From assembly GCA_937967535.1 (NCBI GenBank), contig CALCMV010000245.1, forward strand, positions 1 through 18,012: a stretch of DNA of 18,012 nucleotides, written 5' to 3'. This document shows, piece by piece, positions 6,741-14,852 of this stretch. This stretch comes from an uncultured Saprospiraceae bacterium (GTDB lineage Bacteria > Bacteroidota > Bacteroidia > Chitinophagales > Saprospiraceae). Numbering within the stretch: position 1 is the stretch's first letter; each line of letters opens with the position of its first letter. The position numbers and the translations under genes were made by a program. The notes under the pieces are model-generated. The model was given only the letters and a program-made list of their open reading frames with translations. It did no database searches and was not told the DNA's origin.

Positions 6741-7828
6741 ATGAAATTAGCAAAAATCATGCTAATCGCGCTAACTTTAAGCGCATTTGGGATTTATTTG
6801 ACCTCTTGTAGTCAATCTGACATCTTAGAAACTGCTACTGAAAATACGATTGAACAGTCATCACATGAATTTAAATTGTCAGAATATGGATGGCTTCACT
6901 TTGAAAGTGAAGCAGCACTAGACGCAGCGAAAAAAGAGGTACTTGAATACATGCAAAATGGCAATCTTGATGAATTTGAGAAAAAGTATGGTCACAAATC
7001 ATTGCACACTGCTTATTGGGAAACAATAGATAAGCTTACAGAAGCAGAAATGATAGAGATGGGTACTCAACGGCAAGTATTTGATAAATACAAAGATATT
7101 TTCACCTTTGTAGGGGAAGGGGAAGATACAGAAGCTGTACGTATCATAGAGAGTGACCTATTAGCAACTTTACTTAATGAAAAAGGTATTTATCAAATAG
7201 GTGATGAAATCCACAAGTATAACTACGATGTAGTAAAAATCATTAATGACGGAGATGTTGATAAATTGACGGCTCTTGAAGATATGAATTCGAGTAATCC
7301 AAGTCTCAACATAGTGATCGAACCTCACAATCACAATCGTACATTTGTATCAAATAATAATGGTGACATCACAATGAGAATGTGTGGAAATACAGGCACG
7401 CAAGACTTTAATGGGCCAAATAAGAGGTCTCGTAGAGTACAAGGAAGACTTATCGTTGATGAACTTGGTGGAACAGGGTCTTTTACTATTACCGTAAGCG
7501 CAAGAAAACAAAGGAGATTTGTTTTCTGGTTTGATAACAATTGGTCTGGATGGGTTGAATCTAAAACAACTGATTTTCGCGTATGGCCATCATTTTTCGT
7601 TGCCGGTAATAATGACATAATCTTTTTACCGGGTGAAAGGGTGAAAGGGTGAAAGTAACTCACAATGAAGGTGTAGTGGCATCAGTAGTTCTTCAAGAAC
7701 CTATAGGACAGATTGGAAGCCCCGGTGTATTTGTTGATTTAGATTTAGAATTCAACGGACATTGGAATGGTGGTAGAAGCTGGGAAGTTAGTTATGAGGA
7801 TTCCCAACATCATATAGAATGTTATTAA
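6741..7828 (+). pseudogene. Frameshifted lipoprotein gene (repeat-interrupted), DUF4848-like
   Basis: The open frame from ATG 6741 runs 303 codons to TGA 7650-7652, but the coding sequence clearly continues in another frame to TAA 7826-7828. The switch occurs in three copies of GGGTGAAA (7631-7654). With two copies the frame reads ...PGERVKVTHNEG... and gives 359 residues ending HHIECY. The protein has a signal peptide and lipobox (LTSC, Cys23), an acidic helical region (FESEAALDAAKKEVLEY), a motif LLNEKGIYQIGDEIHKY seen in Bacteroidota lipoproteins of the DUF4848 type, and a C-terminal beta-rich part with many aromatic residues. Function unknown. The interruption may be a recent mutation, a phase-variable switch or an assembly error. 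The start is supported by the signal peptide. Confidence 0.85.
7631..7654 (+). repeat. Three tandem copies of GGGTGAAA inside the lipoprotein gene
   Basis: Units lie at 7631-7638, 7639-7646 and 7647-7654. Eight bases is not a multiple of three, so gain or loss of a unit shifts the frame. Two copies give the long frame, three give a stop inside the third unit, and one copy gives a stop shortly afterwards. Confidence 0.95.
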
Positions 7829-7832
7829 CAAT

Positions 7833-7940
7833 AAATAAGTGGGTGAGTAGAGAAGCAAAACGCACAAATTTCAACTTAAACAGCTAATTGATTGTTAAAT
7901 GAAAACAAAGCGACAATCAATCTCTTCTTCCCACTCATTT
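7833..7940. repeat. Nested inverted repeat downstream of the lipoprotein gene
   Basis: An outer pair AAATAAGTGGG (7833-7843) with CCCACTCATTT (7930-7940), 10 of 11 matching, encloses an inner perfect 9-bp pair ATTGATTGT (7887-7895) with ACAATCAAT (7913-7921). It is likely a 3' RNA structure, but no T tract follows. No gene is seen in this interval. Confidence 0.55.
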
Positions 7941-7982
7941 GTACGAGAATAATCAACAAGTATTATCGTTAAACTTTAATTT

Positions 7983-8052
7983 AGATTGCCGAACTTTGGA
8001 TAGCTGATAAAATTTTGGATTTAAATAAAGCTATGCCATAGTTCGGTAATCT
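7983..8052. repeat. 70-base imperfect palindrome just upstream of the TonB receptor gene
   Basis: Left arm 7983-8005 and right arm 8029-8052 pair through AGATTGCCGAACT with AGTTCGGTAATCT (12 Watson-Crick plus one G-U) and ATAGCT with AGCTAT, split by a small internal loop. The apical loop is AT-rich. It ends 20 bases before the receptor start codon, so it is either a leader structure of that mRNA, an operator, or a remnant of a small palindromic element. Confidence 0.75.
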
Positions 8053-8072
8053 TAATATTTATTACATTTTTC

Positions 8073-10460
8073 ATGAGAATCAAAGTGACAGATTGGAAAA
8101 ATAGGTTTACAGGGATCATATTGTTCTTATCACATTGCTCTATTGTGGTCGCCCAAACCCACACCATCACCGGCTACGTTACCGATGCAGCTACAGGCGA
8201 GGCATTGATTCAGGCTAATGTCTATCAAGCCCAAAGCTATAAGGGTACGACGACCAATGAATACGGTTTTTATAGTCTCAGTCTTCCTGCGGGCGAGGTG
8301 ACACTCAAATCCGCCTATGTCGGCTACCAAAGCTACATGCGGTATTTGCAGTTGCACTCGGATACGACTATTCATATCAGCCTTGATTTGGCGACTATGG
8401 ATGAGGTTGTCGTCACTGCCCCAAAAGCGGGTGACGAACTTCTGCAAAACAACACCCGCATGAGTACCATCCGGCTACCGATGCAACAAATAGAAAGCGT
8501 TCCTGCCCTATTTGGCGAACCCGACCTGCTGAAAGCCTATGCCCTCACACCCGGTGTAAGTACAGGCGTAGAAGGGTCGGCAGGTTTATTGGTACGTGGC
8601 GGTACGCCCGACCAAAATTTGATTTTACTAGACGGGGCTACGGTCTATAATGTGGCACATCTCTTTGGTTTTGTCTCCATATTCAATACCGATGCCCTGA
8701 AAAATGCCGAACTCATCAAAGGCGGTTTTCCTGCAAGATATGGAGGCAGACTGTCCTCTGTCTTGGATATTTCGATGAAAGAAGGCAATACCGAAAAAGC
8801 CGAAAGCGAACTTGGTGTCGGGTTGATTTCTTCTCGCTACACCATCAATGGTCCTATCAATGAAAAAACCTCCTATCTCTTAGCCGGACGCACGAATTAT
8901 ATTGGTTTGCTGTTGTTGCCTCTTTTAACGGGTGGGAGTGGTAATCAAGAAGTAGCACTTTATAATATGTACGACTTCAATGCCAAACTCAATCACCGTT
9001 TCAATGATCAACAACAATTATACCTTAGCCTTTATGCAGGCAATGACTACTTGGGGGCATCCGATTTTAGCCAAAACCCTGTAGAAAGGTCTCGCTTTTT
9101 ATGGGGTAATGTGACCGGAACAATGCGCTATACCAATGTATTGAGTCCCAAGATGTTCGGCAAATTTATGCTCAATTATTCGCAATACAGGGCGGGTTTG
9201 CGAGTCAAAGAAGTTTATACGAACAAGACGGATGTTACTCGCTTATCCTCTATTGTCAGGGATTTATCCATGAAAGCCGATATAGATTTTCTGCCCAATC
9301 CGGCACATTACATCCGGTTTGGTGCTACGGGTATTTACCATCAATACCAACCCAATGTCACGCGCAGCCGAAGCACCGATACCGATGGCTTTGAAACCAC
9401 CAACAACTTCAATACCCCCGCCGGAGAATTTGCCTTATACGCAGAAGACGACATCAGCCTGACGAAGTGGTGGAAGCTCAATGCCGGATTTCGGGGTGTT
9501 GCTTTTGCCGTAGAAGATGAATGGTATCTCTCGCCCGAACCGCGTATCAGTTCTCGTTTTTTACTGGGTAATTGGGCATTGAAAAGTTCGTATAGTTATA
9601 TGCAGCAGCACATTCATCTATTGGCGGGTGGTAGCGGTCCCGCAGGCGTACCGGGTAGCGATATATGGGTCCCGGCTACCGCCAATGTGCCGCCTCAACG
9701 GGCATGGCAAGCAGCAGCAGGCATTGGCAAGTCCTTTCCCAAACAACACCTTGATATTTCTGTAGAAGGATATTACAAAAAAATGAATGATGTTATTGAT
9801 TTTCTGGCGAGTACGAGTTCATTTTTTGGTAACAATGGTAATTGGGAAGAACGGGTAGAGACTGGTGGCGAAGGCACTGCCTACGGATTAGAATTTTTCC
9901 TACATCGCAAGCGGGGCAGACTCAACGGTTGGCTTGCTTATACCCTCTCATGGAACAATCGCCGATTTGAACGTATCAATAATGGACGCACTTACCCCGC
10001 CGCTTACGACCGTAGGCACGATGCAGCCGTTGTATTGAATTATCGCTTGGGCAAAAAAGTTGATTTTTCGGCAGCTTGGGTCTATGCTACCGGTAGCCCG
10101 ATTACTTTGCCTACGGCGAATTATTATAATTACGGCAATAATATCAATTTTCCGGTCGGTTATCATTCTCCACAAGAACACTACGGTTCAAGAAATAACT
10201 TCCGTATGCCTGACAATCACCGACTTGATATTAATTTTACTTTCAATAAAAAGACTCGAAAAGGCAGAGATGCAAAGTGGAATCTTGGATTGTATAATGC
10301 CTATAACCGTGCAAATCCTTTATTCTTACAAGTACGACAAGGAGCAACATATGTCTCAATTGATGGTGGTCCCTTGGAGCTGGAAAGTGTAAGTAAAAGG
10401 CTGACATTACATGGTTTTCTCCCCTTACTTCCTTCTATTAGTTATAATATTAAATATTAA
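8073..10460 (+). CDS. TonB-dependent outer-membrane receptor with N-terminal carboxypeptidase-like domain
   Basis: 795 residues. Signal peptide to about residue 28 (VVAQ). Residues 30-115 form a CarboxypepD_reg-like domain (TITGYVTDAATGEALIQANV, YGFYSLSLPAG), which is common on Bacteroidota receptors, and end with the DEVVVTA motif typical of the TonB box region. The plug follows (about 125-240: LLKAYALTPGV, LLVRGGTPDQNLILLDGATV, IKGGFPARYGGRLSSVLDI), then a beta-barrel ending in an aromatic residue (SYNIKY). The protein imports a ligand across the outer membrane using TonB energy. It is shorter than SusC-type receptors and is followed after one base by a DUF4249 lipoprotein, not by SusD. This pairing is common in Bacteroidota, but its ligand is unknown. 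No sigma/anti-sigma pair lies upstream. Confidence 0.93.
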   Translation: MRIKVTDWKNRFTGIILFLSHCSIVVAQTHTITGYVTDAATGEALIQANVYQAQSYKGTTTNEYGFYSLSLPAGEVTLKSAYVGYQSYMRYLQLHSDTTIHISLDLATMDEVVVTAPKAGDELLQNNTRMSTIRLPMQQIESVPALFGEPDLLKAYALTPGVSTGVEGSAGLLVRGGTPDQNLILLDGATVYNVAHLFGFVSIFNTDALKNAELIKGGFPARYGGRLSSVLDISMKEGNTEKAESELGVGLISSRYTINGPINEKTSYLLAGRTNYIGLLLLPLLTGGSGNQEVALYNMYDFNAKLNHRFNDQQQLYLSLYAGNDYLGASDFSQNPVERSRFLWGNVTGTMRYTNVLSPKMFGKFMLNYSQYRAGLRVKEVYTNKTDVTRLSSIVRDLSMKADIDFLPNPAHYIRFGATGIYHQYQPNVTRSRSTDTDGFETTNNFNTPAGEFALYAEDDISLTKWWKLNAGFRGVAFAVEDEWYLSPEPRISSRFLLGNWALKSSYSYMQQHIHLLAGGSGPAGVPGSDIWVPATANVPPQRAWQAAAGIGKSFPKQHLDISVEGYYKKMNDVIDFLASTSSFFGNNGNWEERVETGGEGTAYGLEFFLHRKRGRLNGWLAYTLSWNNRRFERINNGRTYPAAYDRRHDAAVVLNYRLGKKVDFSAAWVYATGSPITLPTANYYNYGNNINFPVGYHSPQEHYGSRNNFRMPDNHRLDINFTFNKKTRKGRDAKWNLGLYNAYNRANPLFLQVRQGATYVSIDGGPLELESVSKRLTLHGFLPLLPSISYNIKY

Positions 10461-10461
10461 T

Positions 10462-11322
10462 ATGAAAATACTAAATTATTTAATTTTCCTAGCCATTGTT
10501 TTAGCAGCTTGTACAAAAGAAATTCCCTTTGATGAGCAATTTCCTTTTGAAGGAGAAAGAATTGTACTTTTTGCCCAACTCAATCCCGATAGCATTGTAC
10601 GGATATCGGTCAGTAAATCCTTTGCAACTTTCGACCTTTTGCTACCCGACGAACTTCTACTACCCGATGCCCGTGTAGAGTTGTATGAGGATAATAATCT
10701 CGTAGAAACGCTAATATATACAGATAGTAGTTTTTTTGTATCGGCAAATGAGCTACGCCCTGTTCCCGGCAAATCCTATCATTTCAAAGTCAGTCATCCT
10801 GAACTGGATGATGCAGAAAGTATGCCCGAAACCATTCCGGATTTTGTACCCATCAATGATTTTGATTTTTACGAACAAGGAGGTGAAATGGTATTAGATT
10901 TCAGTTTTACGGATAACGGTAATCAGACGAATTTCTACATGGTCAGTTTTTGGGGATTGCGTGGCGACCTCGGCGATTATAGCATTTGGCATTATTTCCC
11001 GGAGAATTTGTTTTTGCAAAGCGAGACGGAGTGTTCATTGATTAATGATAATACCTTCAAAGATACCTGTCTGAATGGTGAAACGAGACAGTTCTCAGCC
11101 ATCCGGTTTGATGATGTGATTTGTCCTGCGGAAGATTGGAAAGATGGTCGGATATTTTTCACTTTGCGCTCGATTTCCCCTGCCTTTTACGAAGATATAA
11201 AACTAAGAGACGGCACCCCCGAACCCGGATTTGGCGTACCGCCACCGACTTTTACCAATGTCATAGGCGGCTACGGAACGGTATTGGCTTATCAAGAAGA
11301 TGTTGTCATTATAGAACTTTGA
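10462..11322 (+). CDS. DUF4249 family lipoprotein, partner of the TonB receptor
   Basis: 286 residues from ATG 10462, which gives a proper lipoprotein signal (MKILNYLIFLAIVLAAC, Cys17). An upstream ATG at 10411 lies inside the receptor gene and would hide the signal, so it is rejected. The mature part starts with the typical PFDEQFPFEGERIVLFAQLNP, continues with Ig-like strands (DARVELYEDN, VPGKSYHFKVSHPE) and ends with a conserved FTNVIGGYGTVLAY stretch; in DUF4249 (PF14054) the equivalent reads as a N-x-GG-x-G motif near the end. It begins one base after the receptor stop, indicating one operon and probable coupling. By location it is likely a surface-exposed or periplasmic lipoprotein working with the receptor; its exact role is not known for the family. 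Confidence 0.88.
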   Translation: MKILNYLIFLAIVLAACTKEIPFDEQFPFEGERIVLFAQLNPDSIVRISVSKSFATFDLLLPDELLLPDARVELYEDNNLVETLIYTDSSFFVSANELRPVPGKSYHFKVSHPELDDAESMPETIPDFVPINDFDFYEQGGEMVLDFSFTDNGNQTNFYMVSFWGLRGDLGDYSIWHYFPENLFLQSETECSLINDNTFKDTCLNGETRQFSAIRFDDVICPAEDWKDGRIFFTLRSISPAFYEDIKLRDGTPEPGFGVPPPTFTNVIGGYGTVLAYQEDVVIIEL

Positions 11323-11385
11323 CCTAACACAGATATTCGTGTCTGTACTTATTTTATAGCGGACATAAATATCCGTATTACATTT

Positions 11386-11991
11386 ATGAATATGATTTAT
11401 TTAAGAAAAATTAAACTTATAGTTATTTGCTGTACAACAATTTGTATAACAGCACAAGCACAAATTGACCGGAATACGTGGACGGTAGGCGGTTCTTTTG
11501 ATTTGGGAATAGAGTTAGGTAGGACAGCAGGTTCTATTGACCGATTTCAGGTACAACCCAAAGTCGGATATTTTCCGATAAAACACCTCCAAGCAGGTGC
11601 AGTTGTTTTGGTGGATTATGAAAAAACTGAATTTAGAGAGGCGGTTCTACAAACGGGTTTTGGTCCTTTCGTGAGGTATTATATCAAAACGCCGAAAAAT
11701 ATCAGTCCTTATGTCAGCACCGAACTCCTTTTTACTTCTCATACAACATTCGCACTCGGTGAAAATACCAATTTTAGGAGACCCCAAGAGACGCTGATTC
11801 GTCCGGGTGTGGGGTTTGCCATATTTTTGACACCTCGCATTGCCCTTGAAAATCAGGTGAATTTTGAGTACGCTACAACGGATAAAATTAAATTTGGCGA
11901 GTGGTCAACCCTACAATTTTCAGTAGGTTTTCAGCTGCATTTTTATCGAAAAGAAGATACCAAAAAGGTGGGCGTATCGGTAGCAAACTAA
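11386..11991 (+). CDS. Small outer-membrane beta-barrel protein
   Basis: 201 residues. Signal peptide to about residue 25 (ITAQAQ). The rest is a series of alternating amphipathic strands with aromatic girdle residues: WTVGGSFDLGIEL, QVQPKVGYFPI, LQAGAVVLVDYE, GPFVRYYI, LIRPGVGFAIFLTP, IALENQVNFEYAT, LQFSVGFQLHFYR. This is typical of 8-stranded barrels of the outer membrane protein beta-barrel superfamily (PF13505-like). ATG 11392 is an alternative start. The gap of 63 bases after the DUF4249 gene contains only two small hairpins and no promoter-like box, so it probably belongs to the same operon. It may be a porin-like accessory of the uptake system; no enzyme motif is seen. Confidence 0.82.
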   Translation: MNMIYLRKIKLIVICCTTICITAQAQIDRNTWTVGGSFDLGIELGRTAGSIDRFQVQPKVGYFPIKHLQAGAVVLVDYEKTEFREAVLQTGFGPFVRYYIKTPKNISPYVSTELLFTSHTTFALGENTNFRRPQETLIRPGVGFAIFLTPRIALENQVNFEYATTDKIKFGEWSTLQFSVGFQLHFYRKEDTKKVGVSVAN

Positions 11992-12079
11992 TAATTACCA
12001 AAGCGCGATTCGGCATGTTTAATTTTCGCTCAAAAAAGTAGTTGACACTTTTTGAATCACTACATTTCTACTCTGTTTA

Positions 12080-12137
12080 GATAGAATACCGTCAAACTAA
12101 TTATAAAACAGGACATCCCAACCCCGGATGTCCTGTT
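12080..12137. repeat. 58-bp direct repeat, left copy, containing a terminator hairpin
   Basis: This copy differs from 16351-16408 at only two positions and has the same orientation. It begins GATAGAATACCGTCAAAC and ends with the hairpin described at 12107. It sits exactly after the stop codon of the minus-strand 508-residue gene. The conserved 27 bases before the hairpin show that more than a terminator has been duplicated. Confidence 0.95.
12107..12137. terminator. Bidirectional terminator between convergent genes
   Basis: AACAGGACATCC and GGATGTCCTGTT form a perfect 12-bp stem around the loop CAACCCC, with A residues on the left and T residues on the right. It lies between the plus-strand barrel protein and the minus-strand helical protein and can serve both. 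Confidence 0.85.
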
Positions 12138-13664
12138 TCATTTCACCTCTTGTATGATTTCTGTTATTTTTTCTTCGAGCCATTGGCGTTCTATTAGGGG
12201 TTTGAGGTCGGAGAGGTCCTTTTGGAGGGCTTGGAGGTTGGCTTGGGTGACAGGCGTATCGCCGGGATATATCAACCTTTCCTTGCGCTTAATAATACGC
12301 CTAAAAATATTAACAAAATTGATGTATTGCTCGCGGATATTTTGTGCAATTTCCCGGCTGGAACGATTAACATACTGACGGATATTTTCCGCCTCATTCA
12401 ACATTGCATACTCACCACTTGGTAAAATTTCCCAGTCGCCCGAATCGTAGTGAATCTTGATTTTAAGGATTTTTATATCCAAAAAGTACGCAAAATCTTT
12501 AGGTACTTCTTGTGTAGGTAGATGACGCATAGCTGCGTCAAATTCTTGATGATAATAAGCTAATAAAGCATTACAGTAACTACAAACATAGTCTTTCACT
12601 TTCGGTCTGAGTGTTGACTGATATTTGACAATAAAATCTGCCGTCCATTCTCTTTTCCCTTCCAATAACAAAGCATTTCGGACAATATGAACAAACTGAA
12701 ATTCAGAGAAAAACATGTTTTTCGTCCAACATTCCAACTCTAAACCCTTTTCATAAATCTCATGTTTTTCAGCGATAAATTCTGTATTTTGGTTACTTAT
12801 CATCAGGGAGCAAAAATTGGTCATATAATTGAAAAACTGCCTAACCTCTCCCATTTCAAATACATCCAAATTTTTAAACAAAAATACTTTCAACTTTTGA
12901 TAACTCTCCGGCTGCTCGTCCAGCAACAATTCCAGCAATCTATAGTAAACACCCACGCTTGGTTGTTTTCTATCGGGATGTACTTCAAGATGCTTTCTGA
13001 TAGCTTCCTTGAGAGGATAGTCGAATTGGATGCCCAAAATCTCTTCTAAATTTATGGCGGCACATAAATACCTCAACATGTTAATCAGACTGTATTCTCT
13101 CAACGTGTCCAATATATCCTGAATGGAGGCAGTCAGCATTTCAGCATTGCGGTTATAGAGAATGATACTAATGTAAAAGTTCATCTCCGCCAGTTTGAAG
13201 GCTTGTTCGGAGTAATATATATCACGATAAGGTAATTTGTTCAGTTTTTTTTTGGTTTGTTTGATAACAGGAACAATATCGTCGTGCATCCCTCTCATAA
13301 GAAAAGCCTCCATTAGCTGTTGATTTGCCAGTATATCATCACTTTTTACTTTTTTCCAAATCAGATAATCTTTTAATTGTACGGTAAGTTTATGTATCAA
13401 TTGTCCGAGTCGTTCTTCGTGAGATAGTTGTATATCTTTTTCTTTTGCAGAACGCGGTAAGACATCTATATATTTAAGCATATCCAAACGAGATACAGGT
13501 TTGACTTTATCCCGCCGCGTTGCTTCTTTGATGCCTTCATACAATTTGATAACTCCTTTTGAGTTATTATGAACGGGAGAATGTAGCCATTTACCAAGCT
13601 CCGTGCGCTCTTTTTTGTCCAATTTAGAAAGTAATTTGAGTAATTTAATTGAGCTATTTGCCAT
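12138..13664 (-). CDS. Helical-repeat protein of unknown function (Bacteroidota family)
   Basis: 508 residues, without signal peptide or membrane segment, so probably cytoplasmic. It is rich in amphipathic helices with Leu, Tyr, Lys and Glu, suggesting a TPR-like or other alpha-solenoid fold. The N-terminus (LLKLLSKLDKKERTELGKWL, then SPVHNN) resembles a motif I recall at the start of many uncharacterised Saprospiraceae proteins, in which a helix is followed by LxSPxxN. No catalytic motif is seen. A match to the -7 consensus (TAATTTTG on the minus strand, 13781-13774) lies about 110 bases upstream, in the AT-rich region shared with the divergent secreted protein. Transcription ends at the hairpin directly after its stop. 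Confidence 0.75.
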   Translation of the reverse strand: MANSSIKLLKLLSKLDKKERTELGKWLHSPVHNNSKGVIKLYEGIKEATRRDKVKPVSRLDMLKYIDVLPRSAKEKDIQLSHEERLGQLIHKLTVQLKDYLIWKKVKSDDILANQQLMEAFLMRGMHDDIVPVIKQTKKKLNKLPYRDIYYSEQAFKLAEMNFYISIILYNRNAEMLTASIQDILDTLREYSLINMLRYLCAAINLEEILGIQFDYPLKEAIRKHLEVHPDRKQPSVGVYYRLLELLLDEQPESYQKLKVFLFKNLDVFEMGEVRQFFNYMTNFCSLMISNQNTEFIAEKHEIYEKGLELECWTKNMFFSEFQFVHIVRNALLLEGKREWTADFIVKYQSTLRPKVKDYVCSYCNALLAYYHQEFDAAMRHLPTQEVPKDFAYFLDIKILKIKIHYDSGDWEILPSGEYAMLNEAENIRQYVNRSSREIAQNIREQYINFVNIFRRIIKRKERLIYPGDTPVTQANLQALQKDLSDLKPLIERQWLEEKITEIIQEVK

Positions 13665-13773
13665 TTCTTCAAAATGTTTTTATTTTAAATATTTAATTTA
13701 TTATTAATTCATAAATAATTGAATTTAAATAATTTTAAATCTACTACAAATAATTAAATCGAATTTTTTGGCA

Positions 13774-13781
13774 CAAAATTA
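13774..13781 (-). promoter_or_regulatory. Candidate -7 box for the minus-strand helical protein
   Basis: Read on the minus strand the bases are TAATTTTG, matching TAnnTTTG. The region is so AT-rich that chance matches are likely. Confidence 0.3.
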
Positions 13782-13839
13782 ACAAAAAAATAATAAAAAT
13801 ATCTAAAACAATTACTTAATTAACTCATACAAACGCCCT

Positions 13840-13847
13840 TACCTTTG
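13840..13847 (+). promoter_or_regulatory. Candidate Bacteroidota promoter -7 box for the small secreted protein
   Basis: TACCTTTG matches TAnnTTTG and is one of the few GC-containing spots in an AT-rich divergent region. A transcript starting about 7 bases downstream would have a leader of roughly 90 bases before ATG 13942. Confidence 0.5.
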
Positions 13848-13941
13848 TAGTGTCATTTAAATGGAGACCTCATTAAAGCATCATAAATCATACATGTATT
13901 CAGACACTTTATTTTTTAATCAAATTAACACTTTATTTATT

Positions 13942-14370
13942 ATGAAAACTTTGAAATTATTTATCCTCTTAGTGGGACTTTTTACTTTAATTCATGCAGA
14001 TTTGAACGCACAGATAGCAGGACCCGCTACAGCAGCCCCTCCCAAAGTAACAATGACCTTTCTGATATCCGATGATTATGACGATGCAGTTGCTCATATG
14101 ACAGCCGCATTAGGAACAGCAGAAATTTTGCTAACGTTAACATGTAATGTACCGACAGAACTCGCCGTAGCTGTTTACAATATGCCTCGTGTTATAGGAG
14201 ATGCGCCACAAAATATCTATCTATCTGGAGTTATTGATACAGCCTTTACTACAAGGGTTAGTTTTGATGGATCTTTTGGAGACCAAACATATGTAGAATG
14301 TGGTTACATAGATGTTAATGGTAACTATATTCCTGATAGTGGTTGTACAGTAGTTATTCGACCCAAGTAA
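13942..14370 (+). CDS. Small secreted protein of unknown function
   Basis: 142 residues from ATG 13942. An in-frame ATG at 13861 lies almost at the predicted transcription start and would place 27 polar residues before the signal peptide, so it is not preferred. Signal peptide about 1-25 (MKTLKLFILLVGLFTLIHAD, then LNAQ), with no lipobox. The mature part is Ala/Pro-rich at first (IAGPATAAPPKV), then beta-rich and acidic (ISDDYDDAV), with three cysteines and a DVNGNYIPDSG segment that could bind calcium, although it lacks a full EF-hand or dockerin pattern. The AT-rich surroundings resemble those of the two lipoprotein genes that follow. I do not recognise the family. Confidence 0.7.
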   Translation: MKTLKLFILLVGLFTLIHADLNAQIAGPATAAPPKVTMTFLISDDYDDAVAHMTAALGTAEILLTLTCNVPTELAVAVYNMPRVIGDAPQNIYLSGVIDTAFTTRVSFDGSFGDQTYVECGYIDVNGNYIPDSGCTVVIRPK

Positions 14371-14517
14371 TTAGAAAAATTATATTCACATAAATTCCCA
14401 AAGCCCCGCATCTACTCAGATTTTTTCACGACACTTTATTCGGGCTTATTTGAACTTGGCGTTGGCAGCAACGCACAGTAATGGGCTGACTATGTTTAGT
14501 AAATAAAGTGTCCTTAT

Positions 14518-14553
14518 AAGGCGGAACATTCCGCAGGGAGTGTTCCCCGCCTT
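14518..14553 (+). repeat. Bulged hairpin in the leader of the 179-residue lipoprotein
   Basis: AAGGCGG (14518-14524) pairs with CCGCCTT (14547-14553), and after a two-base bulge AACA pairs with TGTT. No T tract follows. Confidence 0.6.
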
Positions 14554-14632
14554 AATTGCTCACTTTTTACAGATAAACACCACGAAAACAACATAAAACA
14601 CATTAGCTCTGACTCCTTAATCAGAATGAAGC

Positions 14633-14667
14633 AAGGTCGGCAGTGTAACCCCACACTGTCCGTCCTT
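14633..14667 (+). repeat. Strong hairpin in the leader of the 179-residue lipoprotein
   Basis: AAGGTCGGCAGTGT folds back on ACACTGTCCGTCCTT around the loop AACCCC: three consecutive stems (AAGG/CCTT, CGG/CCG, CAGTGT/ACACTG) interrupted by single mismatches or bulges. Confidence 0.65.
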
Positions 14668-14852
14668 CTACTCAAAAAAACATAACTACAAACGACATTC
14701 TACGACAAGTCCTGCTCCGGACAGGCATCTACATTGTTTTTAGCTGACACTGATTTGAAGCTGTCTCTGTATGGGATAGTGTGATGATTATGTGTAATTA
14801 CATTTATTTTTATTTTATAATTTTTATTTAACTTTTTTAAAGCACTTTACTT

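Larger units (their letters stand above)
14371..14852 (+). other. 482-base gene-free region with a series of hairpins
   Basis: No convincing gene is present. Structures in order: an 11-bp perfect inverted repeat GACACTTTATT (14430-14440) with AATAAAGTGTC (14502-14512), enclosing a hairpin GCGTTG/CAACGC (14459-14474); a bulged hairpin at 14518-14553; a hairpin at 14633-14667; and a weak GTCC/GGAC stem near 14709-14722. The linkers between them are rich in A and C and poor in G, as in structured RNAs with single-stranded spacers. The last 90 bases before the next start codon are very AT-rich. The region is either a long mRNA leader for the next gene or an independent small RNA. Confidence 0.6.

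Noticed and set aside
6574..6744. A 56-codon frame ending as ATGA on the lipoprotein start codon
   Set aside because: It runs through both strong hairpins, has a non-protein-like composition, and the hairpins explain the sequence better.
7833..8052. Palindromes as integron attC sites with gene cassettes
   Set aside because: No GTTRRRY/RYYYAAC ends are present and no integrase gene is in the window.
10411..10461. Earlier ATG for the DUF4249 lipoprotein
   Set aside because: It lies within the receptor gene and would bury the lipoprotein signal; ATG 10462 gives a correct signal peptide.
12154..13049. Plus-strand frames inside the minus-strand 508-residue gene
   Set aside because: They are shadows of the helical protein gene, without recognisable protein features.
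13861..13941. Earlier ATG for the small secreted protein
   Set aside because: It adds 27 polar residues before the signal peptide and sits at the predicted transcription start.
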